Shown: one piece after another, positions 22,207 through 30,959 of the stretch | How the letters are laid out: each line of letters opens with the position of its first letter | How positions within the stretch are numbered: position 1 is the stretch's first letter | NCBI RefSeq assembly: GCF_036327475.1 | Contig: NZ_CP132913.1 | Span: 1,612,001-1,676,000 of the forward strand | DNA length: 64,000 nt | Origin: G036327475 sp036327475 | GTDB lineage: Bacteria; Pseudomonadota; Gammaproteobacteria; Enterobacterales; Enterobacteriaceae | Reading direction: 5' to 3' | The notes under the pieces: generated by a model | Databases searched by the model: none | Seen by the model: the letters and a program-made list of their open reading frames with translations, nothing else | Told to the model about the DNA's origin: nothing | Translations under genes and position numbers: made by a program

Positions 22207-22365
22207 AAAAACTCCAACTATTGAGACACGCGACACAATAAAGCGTGTGAAATTTTTTGTGGTAGTGTTGCATCATTCGCCGATATTGCTATTAGCAGCA
22301 CTACTCTACGCCACGCTCTTTTGCGATAGTATAGCTAGATAAATTATTATGATGCTAATCGCGAG

Positions 22366-22391
22366 GACGCCCTCCATAGACGCCCTCCATA
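22366..22391. repeat. 13-bp perfect tandem duplication upstream of mtlA
   Basis: GACGCCCTCCATA occurs twice in a row in the dead mtlA upstream region. Confidence 0.93.
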
Positions 22392-22448
22392 AAATAACGC
22401 TGAAATAAAAGCACATTTATGCGGAACCAGCTTAATTTACATAGTTAT

Positions 22449-22464
22449 TGTGATCTATCTCACA
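22449..22464. promoter_or_regulatory. CRP-binding site (relic mtlA promoter region)
   Basis: TGTGATCTATCTCACA matches the CRP consensus TGTGA-N6-TCACA perfectly. In enterobacteria mtlA is activated by cAMP-CRP through several sites upstream of its promoter. This one lies about 245 bases upstream of the dead mtlA start. Confidence 0.75.
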
Positions 22465-22492
22465 TCATAAGGTGGCGAATTTGTAATAGAAA

Positions 22493-22508
22493 CGTGACTT
22501 AAATCACA
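22493..22508. promoter_or_regulatory. Second CRP-like site upstream of mtlA
   Basis: CGTGACTTAAATCACA matches the CRP consensus at nine of ten positions, 44 bases from the first site (four helical turns). Paired sites at this spacing fit the multi-site mtl control region. Confidence 0.65.
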
Positions 22509-22559
22509 AAATACTTGTTGGCACGGTCCACACTTTCAGGACAGTGGCGCGATTGTGCT

Positions 22560-23217
22560 GTTTTGCGTCTGTACCAGCTGCTGAGCCCGGCGTGCAGGCC
22601 GGTCATGAGCTCGTATACTGCTTGACCTGCAGCTGCGTTGGGAAGCTTGCCGATCCACCCTCATGGCTGGGCTACCCCTGTCCCGTCTGCATGGCGAGGA
22701 AATCCCCCATGTAGATCAGCTACTCCGCCAAAGAGGAGATGGTACCGATCGCCGGAGTGGCCCTGTTACCAGCTTGTCGTACGCCTGGTTGTAAACCTTT
22801 TCCGGTTGCTTAAGTGCAGCGCGGCCATTGTTGGGCTGTCTTTGGCCCGCGCCAGATCGGGAGCCAGCATATTAAGCGCACCGACCTGCGCAAGCGTCTG
22901 CCGATGGGACATATATCCTGCGGCACGCGAATTTAACTTATTTTATCGAGCACCGGTACCAGCGAGACATTAACCGAGCTAAGGAATTTGTCGCTAACGG
23001 TTTGTAAAAGCTGGTAGCCATTGGCGCCAGGGCCAAACCGCTCCTTTTACGCCGGGCTCAGCGTGAGGATTCGTTCACCGCCCGGCAGAACCTATTTAAA
23101 GCATTGCATAAAGGCCTGCCGCCGCTCCGCTCCGGCTCTTTATTGCCGCGGCTGGCCCAGTTGAAAGACGCCAAAAAGCAAAACCAGAATTGCCAGAAGC
23201 GGTCGATAGAGGCTCAT
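22560..23217 (-). pseudogene. yiaF: DUF3053 lipoprotein YiaF remnant
   Basis: The start at 23217 opens MSLYRPLLAILVLLFGVFQL, a lipoprotein-type signal segment. RRQAFMQCFK, LPGGERILTLSPA, ERFGPGANGYQLLQ and IRVPQD (about 23125-22920) match YiaF in order (RKAFIDFLQ, RSGERLPTLT, KQFGPFVSDY, IRVPQDY). Function unknown. Stops inside the first third and later frameshifts inactivate it. It lies between mtlA and glyS; in E. coli yiaF is close to ghrB and glyS. Confidence 0.72.
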
Positions 23218-23368
23218 GCGCCCCTAAAGTCATAACCATTTACTTCTCTAAATGAAAACTCATTTTCCCGGTATAGGCATTCATTTCGCCTTCCTTCACT
23301 TCTCCTTCCTTGACTCAGTAACAATGATAGTGCAGTTTCCCGATGCGTGTCGGCGGGCAACACGCAGC

Positions 23369-25438
23369 CTATTGCAACAGCGAAATATCCGCGACCCGTA
23401 AGAATAGTTCGCGCAGCTGCGATAGCAACGTCAGGCGATTCGCCCGCACCTGATTATCCTTCGCCATCACTATGACGCTATCAAAGAAGGTATCCACCGG
23501 CTCACGAAGTGCTGCCAGCTCCACTAGCGCGTCTTGATAGCGTCCGGCCTCGAACATCGGCTGCAATTTTTCGCGAAGCACCACCAAATGGGTTGCCAAC
23601 GTGATTTCGGCCGGATCCTTAAGTAACGAGGCTTGCAGATTCGCGTGGGCCGAATCGTCGGCTTTAGCCAAAATGTTTGATACCCGCTTGTTAGCCGCCG
23701 CCAGCGCCGCGGCTTCCTTCAAGGTGCGGAAATAGCTCACCGCGCGCACACGGGCGTCGAAATCCGTCGGGCGGGTTGGGCGACGCGCTAGTACCGCCTG
23801 AATGGTGTCGACGCTGTGTCCCTGCTCTTGATACCAGGCGCGGAAACGGCCGAGCATGAAGTCGATAACCGTCTCCACCACCGCGCCGTTGGTCAGCTTT
23901 TCGCCGTACAGGCGCGCAGCTTCTTCCGTCAACGTCTGCAGGTTGAGGTGAAGCTGTTTTCCCACGATAATACGCAGTACGCCGAGGGCGGCGCGGCGCA
24001 GAGCGAAAGGATCTTTATCCCCTTTAGGATGCTGGCCAATACCAAAAATGCCGGCCAGCGTGTCCATCTTGTCAGCGATGGCCACCGCGCAGGACACCAG
24101 CGTTGTGGGCAGCGCATCACCGGCGAAGCGCGGCTGATATTGCTCTTTTTGCGCCAGCGCCAGTGCTTCCGACTCACCGTCATGACGGGCGTAATACATA
24201 CCCATCACGCCCTGGGTGTCGGTAAACTCAAACACCATATTGGTCATCAAATCGCATTTGGACAACAAGCCGGCACGCGCCGCCTGCGGCACATCCGCGC
24301 CGATTTTAGCGGCGATCCAGGACGCCAGGGCTTCGATGCGATCGCTTTTATCACGCATGGTACCGAGCTGCTTTTGGAACAGCACCGAATCCAGGCGCGG
24401 CAGGCGATCTTCCAACCGCTGTTTACGGTCTGCATTGAAGAAGAATTCCGCATCCGCCAACCGCGGGCGGACGGCTTTTTCATTACCGGCGATAATCCGT
24501 TGCGGATCTTTCGACTCAATATTGGCGACGAAGATGAAGTGCGGCATCAGATTGCCCGTAGTGTCATACACCGGGAAGTATTTTTGGTCGCTTGTCATGG
24601 TGTGGACCAGCGCTTCCGCTGGCACCGCCAGGAACTTCTCTTCAAAACGGGCGGTAAGCACTACCGGCCATTCCACCAACGAGGTAACCTCTTCCAGTAG
24701 GTTATCTCTCAAATCGGCCACGCCGCCTAATCGTTTGGCCGCTGCTTCCACGTATTGACGAATCATTTCTTTACGCTGAAAATAGTCGGCCATTACCCGG
24801 CCGCGCGCCAGCAGCACTTGCGCATATCGGTCCGCATGTTCGAGGCTGATTTCCCGCTCACCCATAAAGCGATGGCCGTGCAGAAGGCGATCGGCGTCAA
24901 TACCAAGCACTCTGCCAGGTATTACACTATCGTCCAACAGCATCGTCACCGTATGCACCGGTCGAATGAATTGGGTCCCGTTATCGCCCCAGCGCATCAT
25001 TTTCGGAATCGGCAACTTACCCAGCGCGCGGCCGACTATATCACACAGCAGGGCCTGCACAGGCTGCCCTTTTATCCGGGCGCGATAAACCAGCCATGCG
25101 CCTTTCTTAGTCGTAAGACGCTCGGCCTGACTGACCGTAATGCCGCAGCCGCGCGCCCAGCCCTCGGCCGCTTTCGTCGGGTTGCCGTCGGCGTCGAACG
25201 CCTTGGCGACAGCTGGGCCGCGCTTCTCAACGTCGCTATCGGCCTGAGCGCCCTCAAGTTCAGCAATCTTAATCGCTAGCCGGCGCGGCGCAGCAAACCA
25301 GCTCACCTCGCCGTGGCAAACGCTGACCGCATCAAGTTCACTGCTAATTTGGGTGGCGAAGGCCTCAGCCAAAGCGCGCAATACCTTTGGCGGTAGCTCT
25401 TCCGTGCCGATTTCCACCAGAAAAGTGTGTTGCGTCAT
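23369..25438 (-). CDS. glyS: Glycine--tRNA ligase beta subunit
   Basis: Beta chain of the alpha2beta2 bacterial glycyl-tRNA synthetase, cytoplasmic. The beta chain binds tRNA-Gly and is required for aminoacylation. The 689-residue frame is open and exactly the usual length. It opens MTQHTFLVEIGTEELPPKVL and ends LRELFLRVADISLLQ, as in E. coli. The tRNA-binding DALR-like C-terminal domain (from about residue 580) and the central HD-like region (GIFGIGQHPKGDKDPFALRR) are intact. The start lies 9 bases after the glyQ stop, so the pair forms one operon. Many antisense open frames within it are shadows. No obvious damage. Confidence 0.98.
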   Translation of the reverse strand: MTQHTFLVEIGTEELPPKVLRALAEAFATQISSELDAVSVCHGEVSWFAAPRRLAIKIAELEGAQADSDVEKRGPAVAKAFDADGNPTKAAEGWARGCGITVSQAERLTTKKGAWLVYRARIKGQPVQALLCDIVGRALGKLPIPKMMRWGDNGTQFIRPVHTVTMLLDDSVIPGRVLGIDADRLLHGHRFMGEREISLEHADRYAQVLLARGRVMADYFQRKEMIRQYVEAAAKRLGGVADLRDNLLEEVTSLVEWPVVLTARFEEKFLAVPAEALVHTMTSDQKYFPVYDTTGNLMPHFIFVANIESKDPQRIIAGNEKAVRPRLADAEFFFNADRKQRLEDRLPRLDSVLFQKQLGTMRDKSDRIEALASWIAAKIGADVPQAARAGLLSKCDLMTNMVFEFTDTQGVMGMYYARHDGESEALALAQKEQYQPRFAGDALPTTLVSCAVAIADKMDTLAGIFGIGQHPKGDKDPFALRRAALGVLRIIVGKQLHLNLQTLTEEAARLYGEKLTNGAVVETVIDFMLGRFRAWYQEQGHSVDTIQAVLARRPTRPTDFDARVRAVSYFRTLKEAAALAAANKRVSNILAKADDSAHANLQASLLKDPAEITLATHLVVLREKLQPMFEAGRYQDALVELAALREPVDTFFDSVIVMAKDNQVRANRLTLLSQLRELFLRVADISLLQ

Positions 25439-25447
25439 GGCTGCCTC

Positions 25448-26362
25448 TTATTTCTCATTCTCTTTGCACATCGGAAAACCTAATGCTTCGCGTGAAGCGT
25501 AGTAGGCTTCCGCCACGGCTTTGGTCAAGGTGCGGATCCGTAGAATATAGCGCTGGCGTTCTGTGACAGAAATCACCTTACGAGCGTCCAGCAAATTGAA
25601 GCTGTGCACCGCCTTGAGGATGCGTTCATAGGCCGGCAGCGGTAGAGGTTTTTCAAGGGCGAGCAGGGTTTGCGTCTCTTTTTCGTACTGTTCAAAGCAG
25701 ATGAACAGAAAATCCACGTCGGCATATTCAAAATTGTAGGTCGATTGCTCGACTTCGTTTTGGTGGAATACGTCGCCATAGGTAGTACAACCCAGCGGAC
25801 CGTCGCTCCAGACCAGATCATAGACGCTGTCGACGCCTTGCAAATACATCGCCAAACGCTCAAGCCCGTAGGTAACTTCCCCCATGACCGGCCGACATTC
25901 CAATCCACCCACCTGCTGAAAATAGGTAAACTGCGTCACCTCCATGCCGTTAAGCCAGACTTCCCAGCCCAGACCCCAGGCCCCCAATGTCGGGTTTTCC
26001 CAGTCATCCTCTACAAAACGGATATCGTGAATGGTGGGATCCAGACCAACTGCTCTTAGCGAACCGAGATATAATTCCTGGATATTCTCCGGCGAAGGTT
26101 TGATGATGACCTGAAACTGGTAATAATGCTGAAGCCGGTTGGGGTTTTCGCCGTAGCGGCCATCGCTAGGACGACGCGAAGGCTGTACATAGGCGGCGGC
26201 GATTGGCTCCGGGCCAAGCGCCCGCAGACAGGTCATGGGATGGGAAGTCCCCGCGCCGATTTCCATATCCAGTGGCTGAACGATGGTGCAGCCCTGACAC
26301 GCCCAATGATCCTGGAGCGTCAGGATCAGGTCCTGAAAGGTCTTGGGATCAAACTTTTTCAT
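25448..26362 (-). CDS. glyQ: Glycine--tRNA ligase alpha subunit
   Basis: Alpha chain of glycyl-tRNA synthetase, carrying the class II catalytic site that makes glycyl-adenylate. I place the start at 26362 (MKKFDPKTFQDLILTLQ), the family start. The longer frame upstream to 26452 lacks homology. The product is 304 residues, the usual length. Visible blocks include GCTIVQPLDMEIGAGTSHP, RRPSDGRYGENPNRLQHYY, GLGWEVWLNGMEVTQFTYFQ and GGLECRPVMGEVTYGLERLA. Intact, first gene of the glyQS operon, retained although neighbours yiaF and yiaC are dead. Confidence 0.98.
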   Translation of the reverse strand: MKKFDPKTFQDLILTLQDHWACQGCTIVQPLDMEIGAGTSHPMTCLRALGPEPIAAAYVQPSRRPSDGRYGENPNRLQHYYQFQVIIKPSPENIQELYLGSLRAVGLDPTIHDIRFVEDDWENPTLGAWGLGWEVWLNGMEVTQFTYFQQVGGLECRPVMGEVTYGLERLAMYLQGVDSVYDLVWSDGPLGCTTYGDVFHQNEVEQSTYNFEYADVDFLFICFEQYEKETQTLLALEKPLPLPAYERILKAVHSFNLLDARKVISVTERQRYILRIRTLTKAVAEAYYASREALGFPMCKENEK

Positions 26363-26523
26363 GTTGAATTCGCAAGCGTTGCAATTGGATGTAATGAGAA
26401 GGCGCCAGTATACCCTCTGGTGTTCAGATATACAGCCCGGATCCGGCAACAACTATAAATACGCGCCGCAGATTTAACTATAATGGCTAACGTCGCGCTT
26501 ATTCGCCGAACAGCAGAGGAGTC

Positions 26524-26985
26524 TATGTAACCTTATTTGCACGATCCAGCCTAATGCGCCAGCAGGATTTGCCGGCGATGCTGACGCTGTGGCTGAAGAG
26601 CGCCACCTACGTGCATCCTTTCATTCCACCCTCCTATTTGGCAGGAGAGTCTGCTGTCGGTGCGCGACGACTATCTGCCTGCCACCCTTACCCGGGTGGC
26701 AGGGCGGGAATTTGCCCTAGCTGGCTTTCCTGGCCGACTTTCAGCGTGTTGCGTGACAAGGTGGTGAGGCGCTGTTCATGGCCCGCCCATCAGCATGCTT
26801 GGGCTGATGGGCGGGCAACAGGCTTATCCTACGCGATGCTGAAAATTTACCGGCTCAACCGCCACGCCCGCCGATTTTATCACCACCGCGGATTCATCCC
26901 GATTGCGAAGCCGCTCAATGCGGAAATCGGCCATCTCATCCTCACCTTGCACTGGCGCGCTGGCGGCACACAGCAGCACGCTTCA
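26524..26985 (+). pseudogene. yiaC: GNAT acetyltransferase YiaC remnant
   Basis: YiaC is a GNAT-fold N-acetyltransferase. QDLPAMLTLWLKSATYVHPFI (about 26560-26622) matches its start (LPAILELWLESTTWGHPFI), RDDYLPA-type residues follow in another frame, and LKIYRLNRHARRFYHHRGFI (about 26840-26900) matches the C-terminal LEVYQKNQPAINFYQAQGFH. The first codon is followed by a stop (ATGTAA), and frames change at least three times. A perfect 14-bp stem with an 8-base loop (26781-26816) sits where the acetyl-CoA loop should be. Confidence 0.75.
26781..26816. repeat. Perfect 14-bp inverted repeat inside the yiaC remnant
   Basis: GCCCGCCCATCAGC, an 8-base loop, then the exact reverse complement GCTGATGGGCGGGC. 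No U-tract follows, so it is not a terminator. It lies in the acetyl-CoA-binding part of a dead gene. Confidence 0.95.
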
Positions 26986-27094
26986 TCACCCATTAACCCT
27001 CCACGACTCCGTTATCGTTCCATAGCCCTACTGCGAGGCATCCTGCGCTACTTGTTTCGTCTTGACCTCCCCAGCAGCGCGTCTGTTCCCCGCG

Positions 27095-27880
27095 ATGCAA
27101 AGTGGTATGCTGATTCAAAGGTCTCGATGAGTATTTTAGCGTCATGCAGAACACACGCAGACCCTGGCGAACGCGGTGGGCCTCATCGGAGTCGGCGGCA
27201 AGATGAATAATTCCCTGCTTGACAGCATGCCAGCGCTAAAAGCCACCTCGACGATTTCCGTGGATTATTTTGATGTACAGGCGCTTCGCGCGGTATACTC
27301 CTGATACCATACCCGACCGTTCTAATCGACATCGTGGCGCATGCGCTGATGACGCTGGTGCTTGCCACTGCACGGTGGGTGACTGAATCGGCCGAGCGGG
27401 TCAAAGCCAGCAAATGGCAGCACAGCATTGACGATACAACGTCAATGTCCATCACAAAGCCCTTAGCATAGTGGCACGACGCCCATTACCACGCTCTCGA
27501 TACCTTGTTGGCGCAATCGGATTTCATCTGCCTGATTTTACCCTTGACGAAACAGACGCACCATTTAATCGACGTCGGCAAACTAGCGAAAATAAGCCCG
27601 TCGGCATCCTTATCAATGCACGCCGTGGCCCGCCCGGTGGTGGATGAAGCAACGCTGATTACAGCACTAGAAAACCGCCGTCTTCTCGCCACCGGACTCG
27701 ATGTATTCGAGCAAGAGCCGCTGCCGGCCACCCACCTACCGCTGCTGCGCCTGCCCAATAATCGTGGTGCTGCCGCACATTGATCTCGCCACCCATGAGA
27801 CCCTCTACAATATGGCCGACGATGCGGTGAACAATCTCATCACCGCCCTTAATCAGGCATTACCCCGCTGGCAAGTTTGA
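27095..27880 (+). pseudogene. ghrB: Glyoxylate/hydroxypyruvate reductase GhrB remnant
   Basis: D-isomer-specific 2-hydroxyacid dehydrogenase. LLDSMPALKATSTISVDYFD (about 27217-27275), then HALMTLVLATARWV (about 27340-27385), LAQSDFICLILPLT (about 27508-27550), ARPVVDEATLITALENRR and TGLDVFEQEPLP (about 27630-27725) and LPHIDLATHETLYNMA (about 27770-27818) match GhrB in order. The Rossmann glycine loop is missing, the N-terminal 30 or so codons are gone, and several frameshifts are present. Confidence 0.85.
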
Positions 27881-28093
27881 AGTTCATCGCGTCCGTCGGC
27901 CATCGCCAAGCAGGGCAACGCGGGCAAATTAAACCTCTGAACCGGTGACCGCCCGCGACGACCGTGGCATTATTTCAATCGCTCGGCATCAACCGATGGC
28001 GCTGCGATTTAAGCTGTCGGTGCTATGATTACCGCCTATGCTTTTTGCTAAACGCGTAACAAAGGAACCGGACATTAATAAAAGGAAAGAAGA

Positions 28094-29095
28094 ATGAGCG
28101 TAAGTGAAACACGGTTGAAAGCGACCTCTTACCTGTTGATGTTTCTTTTTATCACCCTGATCATCCCGCTACATTTGTTTCCATGCTTTATCGCTGGCTT
28201 TCTGGCATATGAGGTGATTATATCTCTGACGCCGTGCTTTGAACGGCTGGTCGGCAGCGCTCGCGCCCGCTTGGTAGTGGTGACGCTGATTGCCACATTT
28301 GTGGTCATTGCCATGACGCTGAGTATCGTGAGCTTAGTAAGCTTTTTGACCTCGGACATTCATCGCGGTATCGACATTACCGCCGAAACCAACCGCATTT
28401 TTTCTGATGTGAAAAGCCGCATACCAAATTATCTACCCTCACTTCTGCCCGAAAGCGCGGAAGAACTGAAAGATCAGCTCTTCGCCCTAATCGAATCCAA
28501 TTTGATCATTATCCGCAATATGGGTCGCTCTTTCTTGCACGGACTGATTACTATTTTCATCGGCCTTATAATCGGCGCTGTGATTTCGCTCAATAAACCG
28601 TCCGGTTGTAATACCTGCTTCACGCGGTATCTGCTGGAACGCCTGCGTTATCTTTCTCAGGCATTTCGCAATATCGTCTTCGCTCAAATCAAAGTATCGC
28701 TGGTCAACACTCTGCTGACGTCCATGATAATTCTGGTCCTGTTCCCGCTGTTCGGTGTACATCTGCCGCTGGGTAAGACGCTGATTGTGGCAACCTTTAT
28801 TTTCGGACTGCTGCCAATTATTGGTAATCTTATTTCCAATTTTATGGCCATCATCTCGGCGCTCTCCATCTCCTTAAGCGCGGGCGGCGTGATGGCGCTG
28901 TACCTCATTTTGATTCACAAGCTGGAATATTTTCTCAATGCCGAGATCGTCGGTAGCAGCATTAATGCCAAATCCTGGGAGCTGCTGCTGGCGATGCTTA
29001 TCCTCGAGGCGGCGTTTGGTTTGGAGGGGTTGGTGGCGGCGCCGATTTATTACGCCTATCTGAAAACCGAATTACGGGCTCAGGAACTTATCTGA
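28094..29095 (+). CDS. AI-2E family transporter
   Basis: Polytopic inner-membrane protein of the AI-2E (PerM/TqsA/YdiK) family; some members export autoinducer 2, others have unknown cargo or act in sodium/proton exchange. The 333-residue frame is uninterrupted, close to the family length of about 350. Two N-terminal helices (LLMFLFITLIIPLHLF, then another by residue 40) are followed by one near 60-85, a soluble stretch (about 90-140), and the C-terminal set with FIFGLLPIIGNLISNF near residue 238, the family signature region. The start has GGAAAGAAG upstream. It is the only intact transporter in the window besides YidC. It could still be a gene early in decay, since missense damage cannot be judged by eye. 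Confidence 0.82.
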   Translation: MSVSETRLKATSYLLMFLFITLIIPLHLFPCFIAGFLAYEVIISLTPCFERLVGSARARLVVVTLIATFVVIAMTLSIVSLVSFLTSDIHRGIDITAETNRIFSDVKSRIPNYLPSLLPESAEELKDQLFALIESNLIIIRNMGRSFLHGLITIFIGLIIGAVISLNKPSGCNTCFTRYLLERLRYLSQAFRNIVFAQIKVSLVNTLLTSMIILVLFPLFGVHLPLGKTLIVATFIFGLLPIIGNLISNFMAIISALSISLSAGGVMALYLILIHKLEYFLNAEIVGSSINAKSWELLLAMLILEAAFGLEGLVAAPIYYAYLKTELRAQELI

Positions 29096-29363
29096 GCGCT
29101 GACCGCGCGGGTGGTGCCTGACCACCACTTCCCCGGGCTTGATCAAGGGCAGAATCACAAGTGGCATTACAGCCATCAGTACCTGCGTATGAATGACCGG
29201 AAAAACCAACCGCGGCATTGGCATTCTGTCAGAAGAAGCGGCGCGTGCCCGTCGCGAGACGGTGTGGTAAACGTGCCTCAACAGGCCTGCCAGGCGAATG
29301 AGGGCTTGTTGCGCCGCAATGGTATCGCGGTAGGGACTGCGCAACGATGCGGTCCGTTTGGGC
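29096..29363. other. Unassigned short interval
   Basis: The stretch between the AI-2E gene and the ibpB 3' end. In E. coli yidE lies downstream of ibpB, but I could not recognise it here. Confidence 0.4.
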
Positions 29364-29819
29364 TCATTCAGCATCCAGCGTGCGATCTTGTAGTGCCGAC
29401 TGCTGTGTCGAGGTCCGAATGGCCACGCGTCTCGGCTGCAAAGATTCGGGAATATGCCGCTCTAAATCGATATTAAGCAGACCGTGGGTGAAATCAGCTT
29501 GAGTTACCGTCATATGCTCCGCCAATGTGAAGCTGAGAGAGAATTCTTTGCAGACAAGCCCTTGATGCAAATAATGCACCTCTTTGTCTGTCAGCGCGGG
29601 TTTACCTTTAATGGTCAAGCGCGGGCCTTCCAGCTCAATCGACAATTCCTGCTGAGTAAAACCGGCTAGCGCCAGCGTAATGCGATAATGATTATCATCA
29701 CCTTTTTCAATATTGTACGGGGGATAATTCACCCCCTGAAAATCGTCTTGTATATTGCTAGCCAATTTATCAAAGCCGATCCACTGACGAAATAATGGGG
29801 AAAGATCATAGTTACGCAT
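29364..29819 (-). CDS. ibpB: Small heat-shock protein IbpB
   Basis: Alpha-crystallin-type holdase that coats aggregated proteins for ClpB/DnaK rescue. I place the start at 29819 (MRNYDLSPLFRQWIGFDKLA) because it matches IbpB and has AAGGAG seven bases upstream; the frame extends 21 codons further without homology. The 151-residue product contains YPPYNIEKGDDNHYRITLALAG (strands 2-4), ELEGPRLTIKG and the C-terminal LERHIPESLQPRRVAI, where the family has the IxI/V-type end. Intact. Its partner ibpA upstream is destroyed, but the sigma-32 promoter of the operon is preserved (30194-30221). Confidence 0.95.
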   Translation of the reverse strand: MRNYDLSPLFRQWIGFDKLASNIQDDFQGVNYPPYNIEKGDDNHYRITLALAGFTQQELSIELEGPRLTIKGKPALTDKEVHYLHQGLVCKEFSLSFTLAEHMTVTQADFTHGLLNIDLERHIPESLQPRRVAIRTSTQQSALQDRTLDAE

Positions 29820-29899
29820 GCTATTAACTCCTTTCATGAAGCGAGACAACCCACTCAATCCGCGGGTTAAGTTATCCTGCACGGACGGGCGTATGAAAT

Positions 29900-30130
29900 T
29901 GTTGCCGTCGGGCGTTATTTATTTCAATACGGCGCAGCTTTAAGGTTTCTCACGCGTTCACAGCCTACAAAATCAGGCCATTCGCTAACTGAGCGCCTTT
30001 TATTTGTACATGTTCAGCTAATTGGAATTTACGCTCAAAATTGCGCTCGGCAGTGCCTTTAAATACTGACGTCCGTACAGCGGTGAAAAATCGAAATGAC
30101 ACGTAGTTTTAAACGCCTCCAAATAACCTT
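29900..30130 (-). pseudogene. ibpA: Small heat-shock protein IbpA remnant
   Basis: After the operon leader, FDFSPLYG (about 30110-30085) corresponds to the IbpA start RNFDLSPLYR, with the ATG changed to ACG. It is then joined by a large deletion to GTAERNFERKFQLAEHV and GAQLANGL (about 30065-29985), the C-terminal strands, and to LRRIEIN (about 29945), the IbpA end. Roughly 70 central codons are missing. The remnant is now just a transcribed leader for ibpB. Confidence 0.8.
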
Positions 30131-30193
30131 CCTATTAGACAGGTCAGCAACCGGAATACCCATACGGTGTATCCTTTCTGCCCTCGTAAACGA

Positions 30194-30221
30194 AAATGGG
30201 ATCGCTGCTTGGTTTTTCAAG
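30194..30221 (-). promoter_or_regulatory. Sigma-32 heat-shock promoter of ibp operon
   Basis: On the minus strand CTTGAAA, 13 bases, then TCCCATTT. This matches the sigma-32 consensus CTTGAAA-N(12-14)-CCCCATNT at 14 of 15 positions. It lies about 70 bases upstream of the dead ibpA start, the usual position, and is the likely promoter for the surviving ibpB. Confidence 0.85.
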
Positions 30222-30380
30222 AGGCAATGAGAAAAAATATCAGGTAAAATTTACATTGGGTTTGTTTAATCTCTATTACACTGATTGCTGTAGCTTAGCA
30301 GGGTGGTTCAAGCGTAATTTCATTTGATCCTGAGAGCAGATTGCTTTGCGAGTGTAAACCCAACGGATGCGGAATAGGTT

Positions 30381-30640
30381 ATGCTAAGAAAAGTCTTATT
30401 TGTCGTAACAACAGGATGCACCGTGCTTGGCACTAGCGGGCACTCCAGCATCATGGCGCATACCGGCCCCTATCAGGGCTATGATCCCGGCACTCGCGCC
30501 AGTATGCAGGTTTTACGCGACAAAGACAGTAACTGGTGCATCCGCCCACTGGCGGCCATAGACTTACCATTCTCAGCGGTATGTTGTTACCCTATGACTA
30601 CTTTTCTGCCGTGATATCAATACCGATGAGGAGCCTCCCC
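30381..30640 (+). pseudogene. yidQ: YidQ lipoprotein remnant
   Basis: MLRKVLFVVTTGCTVLGTSG (from 30381) resembles the YidQ signal (the lipobox Cys now appears replaced by Ser), then SIMAHTGPYQGYDPGTRASM and LAAIDLPFSAV match YidQ (SVMSHTGGKEGTYPGTRAS, LAILDMPFTAV). A frameshift at about 30580 throws the end (MLLPYDYF lies in another frame). YidQ is a small lipoprotein of unknown role. It is divergent from ibp, as in E. coli. Confidence 0.78.
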
Positions 30641-30955
30641 GTTCGCGCATGTTGAACAGCCACCATGCATGAGTGCACAACTCCACTTAAGGGCGACTAA
30701 GCCAACTCAGGCCGTCTTATATGTCGGTGCTATAGCCATCCTACTCTTCGTTGAGCGCGGCTTCAGACGCACGAGAATGATAGCTCTTCCGGCAATTGAT
30801 GGTCCTCTGACCCCTGCGCGGCCGGGCGCCGGGATAGTTTATGGATACCTGCCCGAACTTTTGAGTCTCATTTTTCCAAACTCGATCTCCGCAGCCTGTT
30901 TGTGATATCGCAAGCGCATCCCCATCTACGCTCCCGCTCGCCAAGCCTACCGGCG
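30641..30955. other. Unassigned interval after yidQ
   Basis: A 78-codon plus-strand frame (30669-30905) has no recognisable motif. E. coli has yidR and cbrA near here; I see neither. Confidence 0.35.
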
Positions 30956-30959
30956 CTAT

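Noticed and set aside
23816..25279. Long plus-strand frames opposite glyS
   Set aside because: They are antisense shadows of a well-conserved gene in G+C-rich codons.
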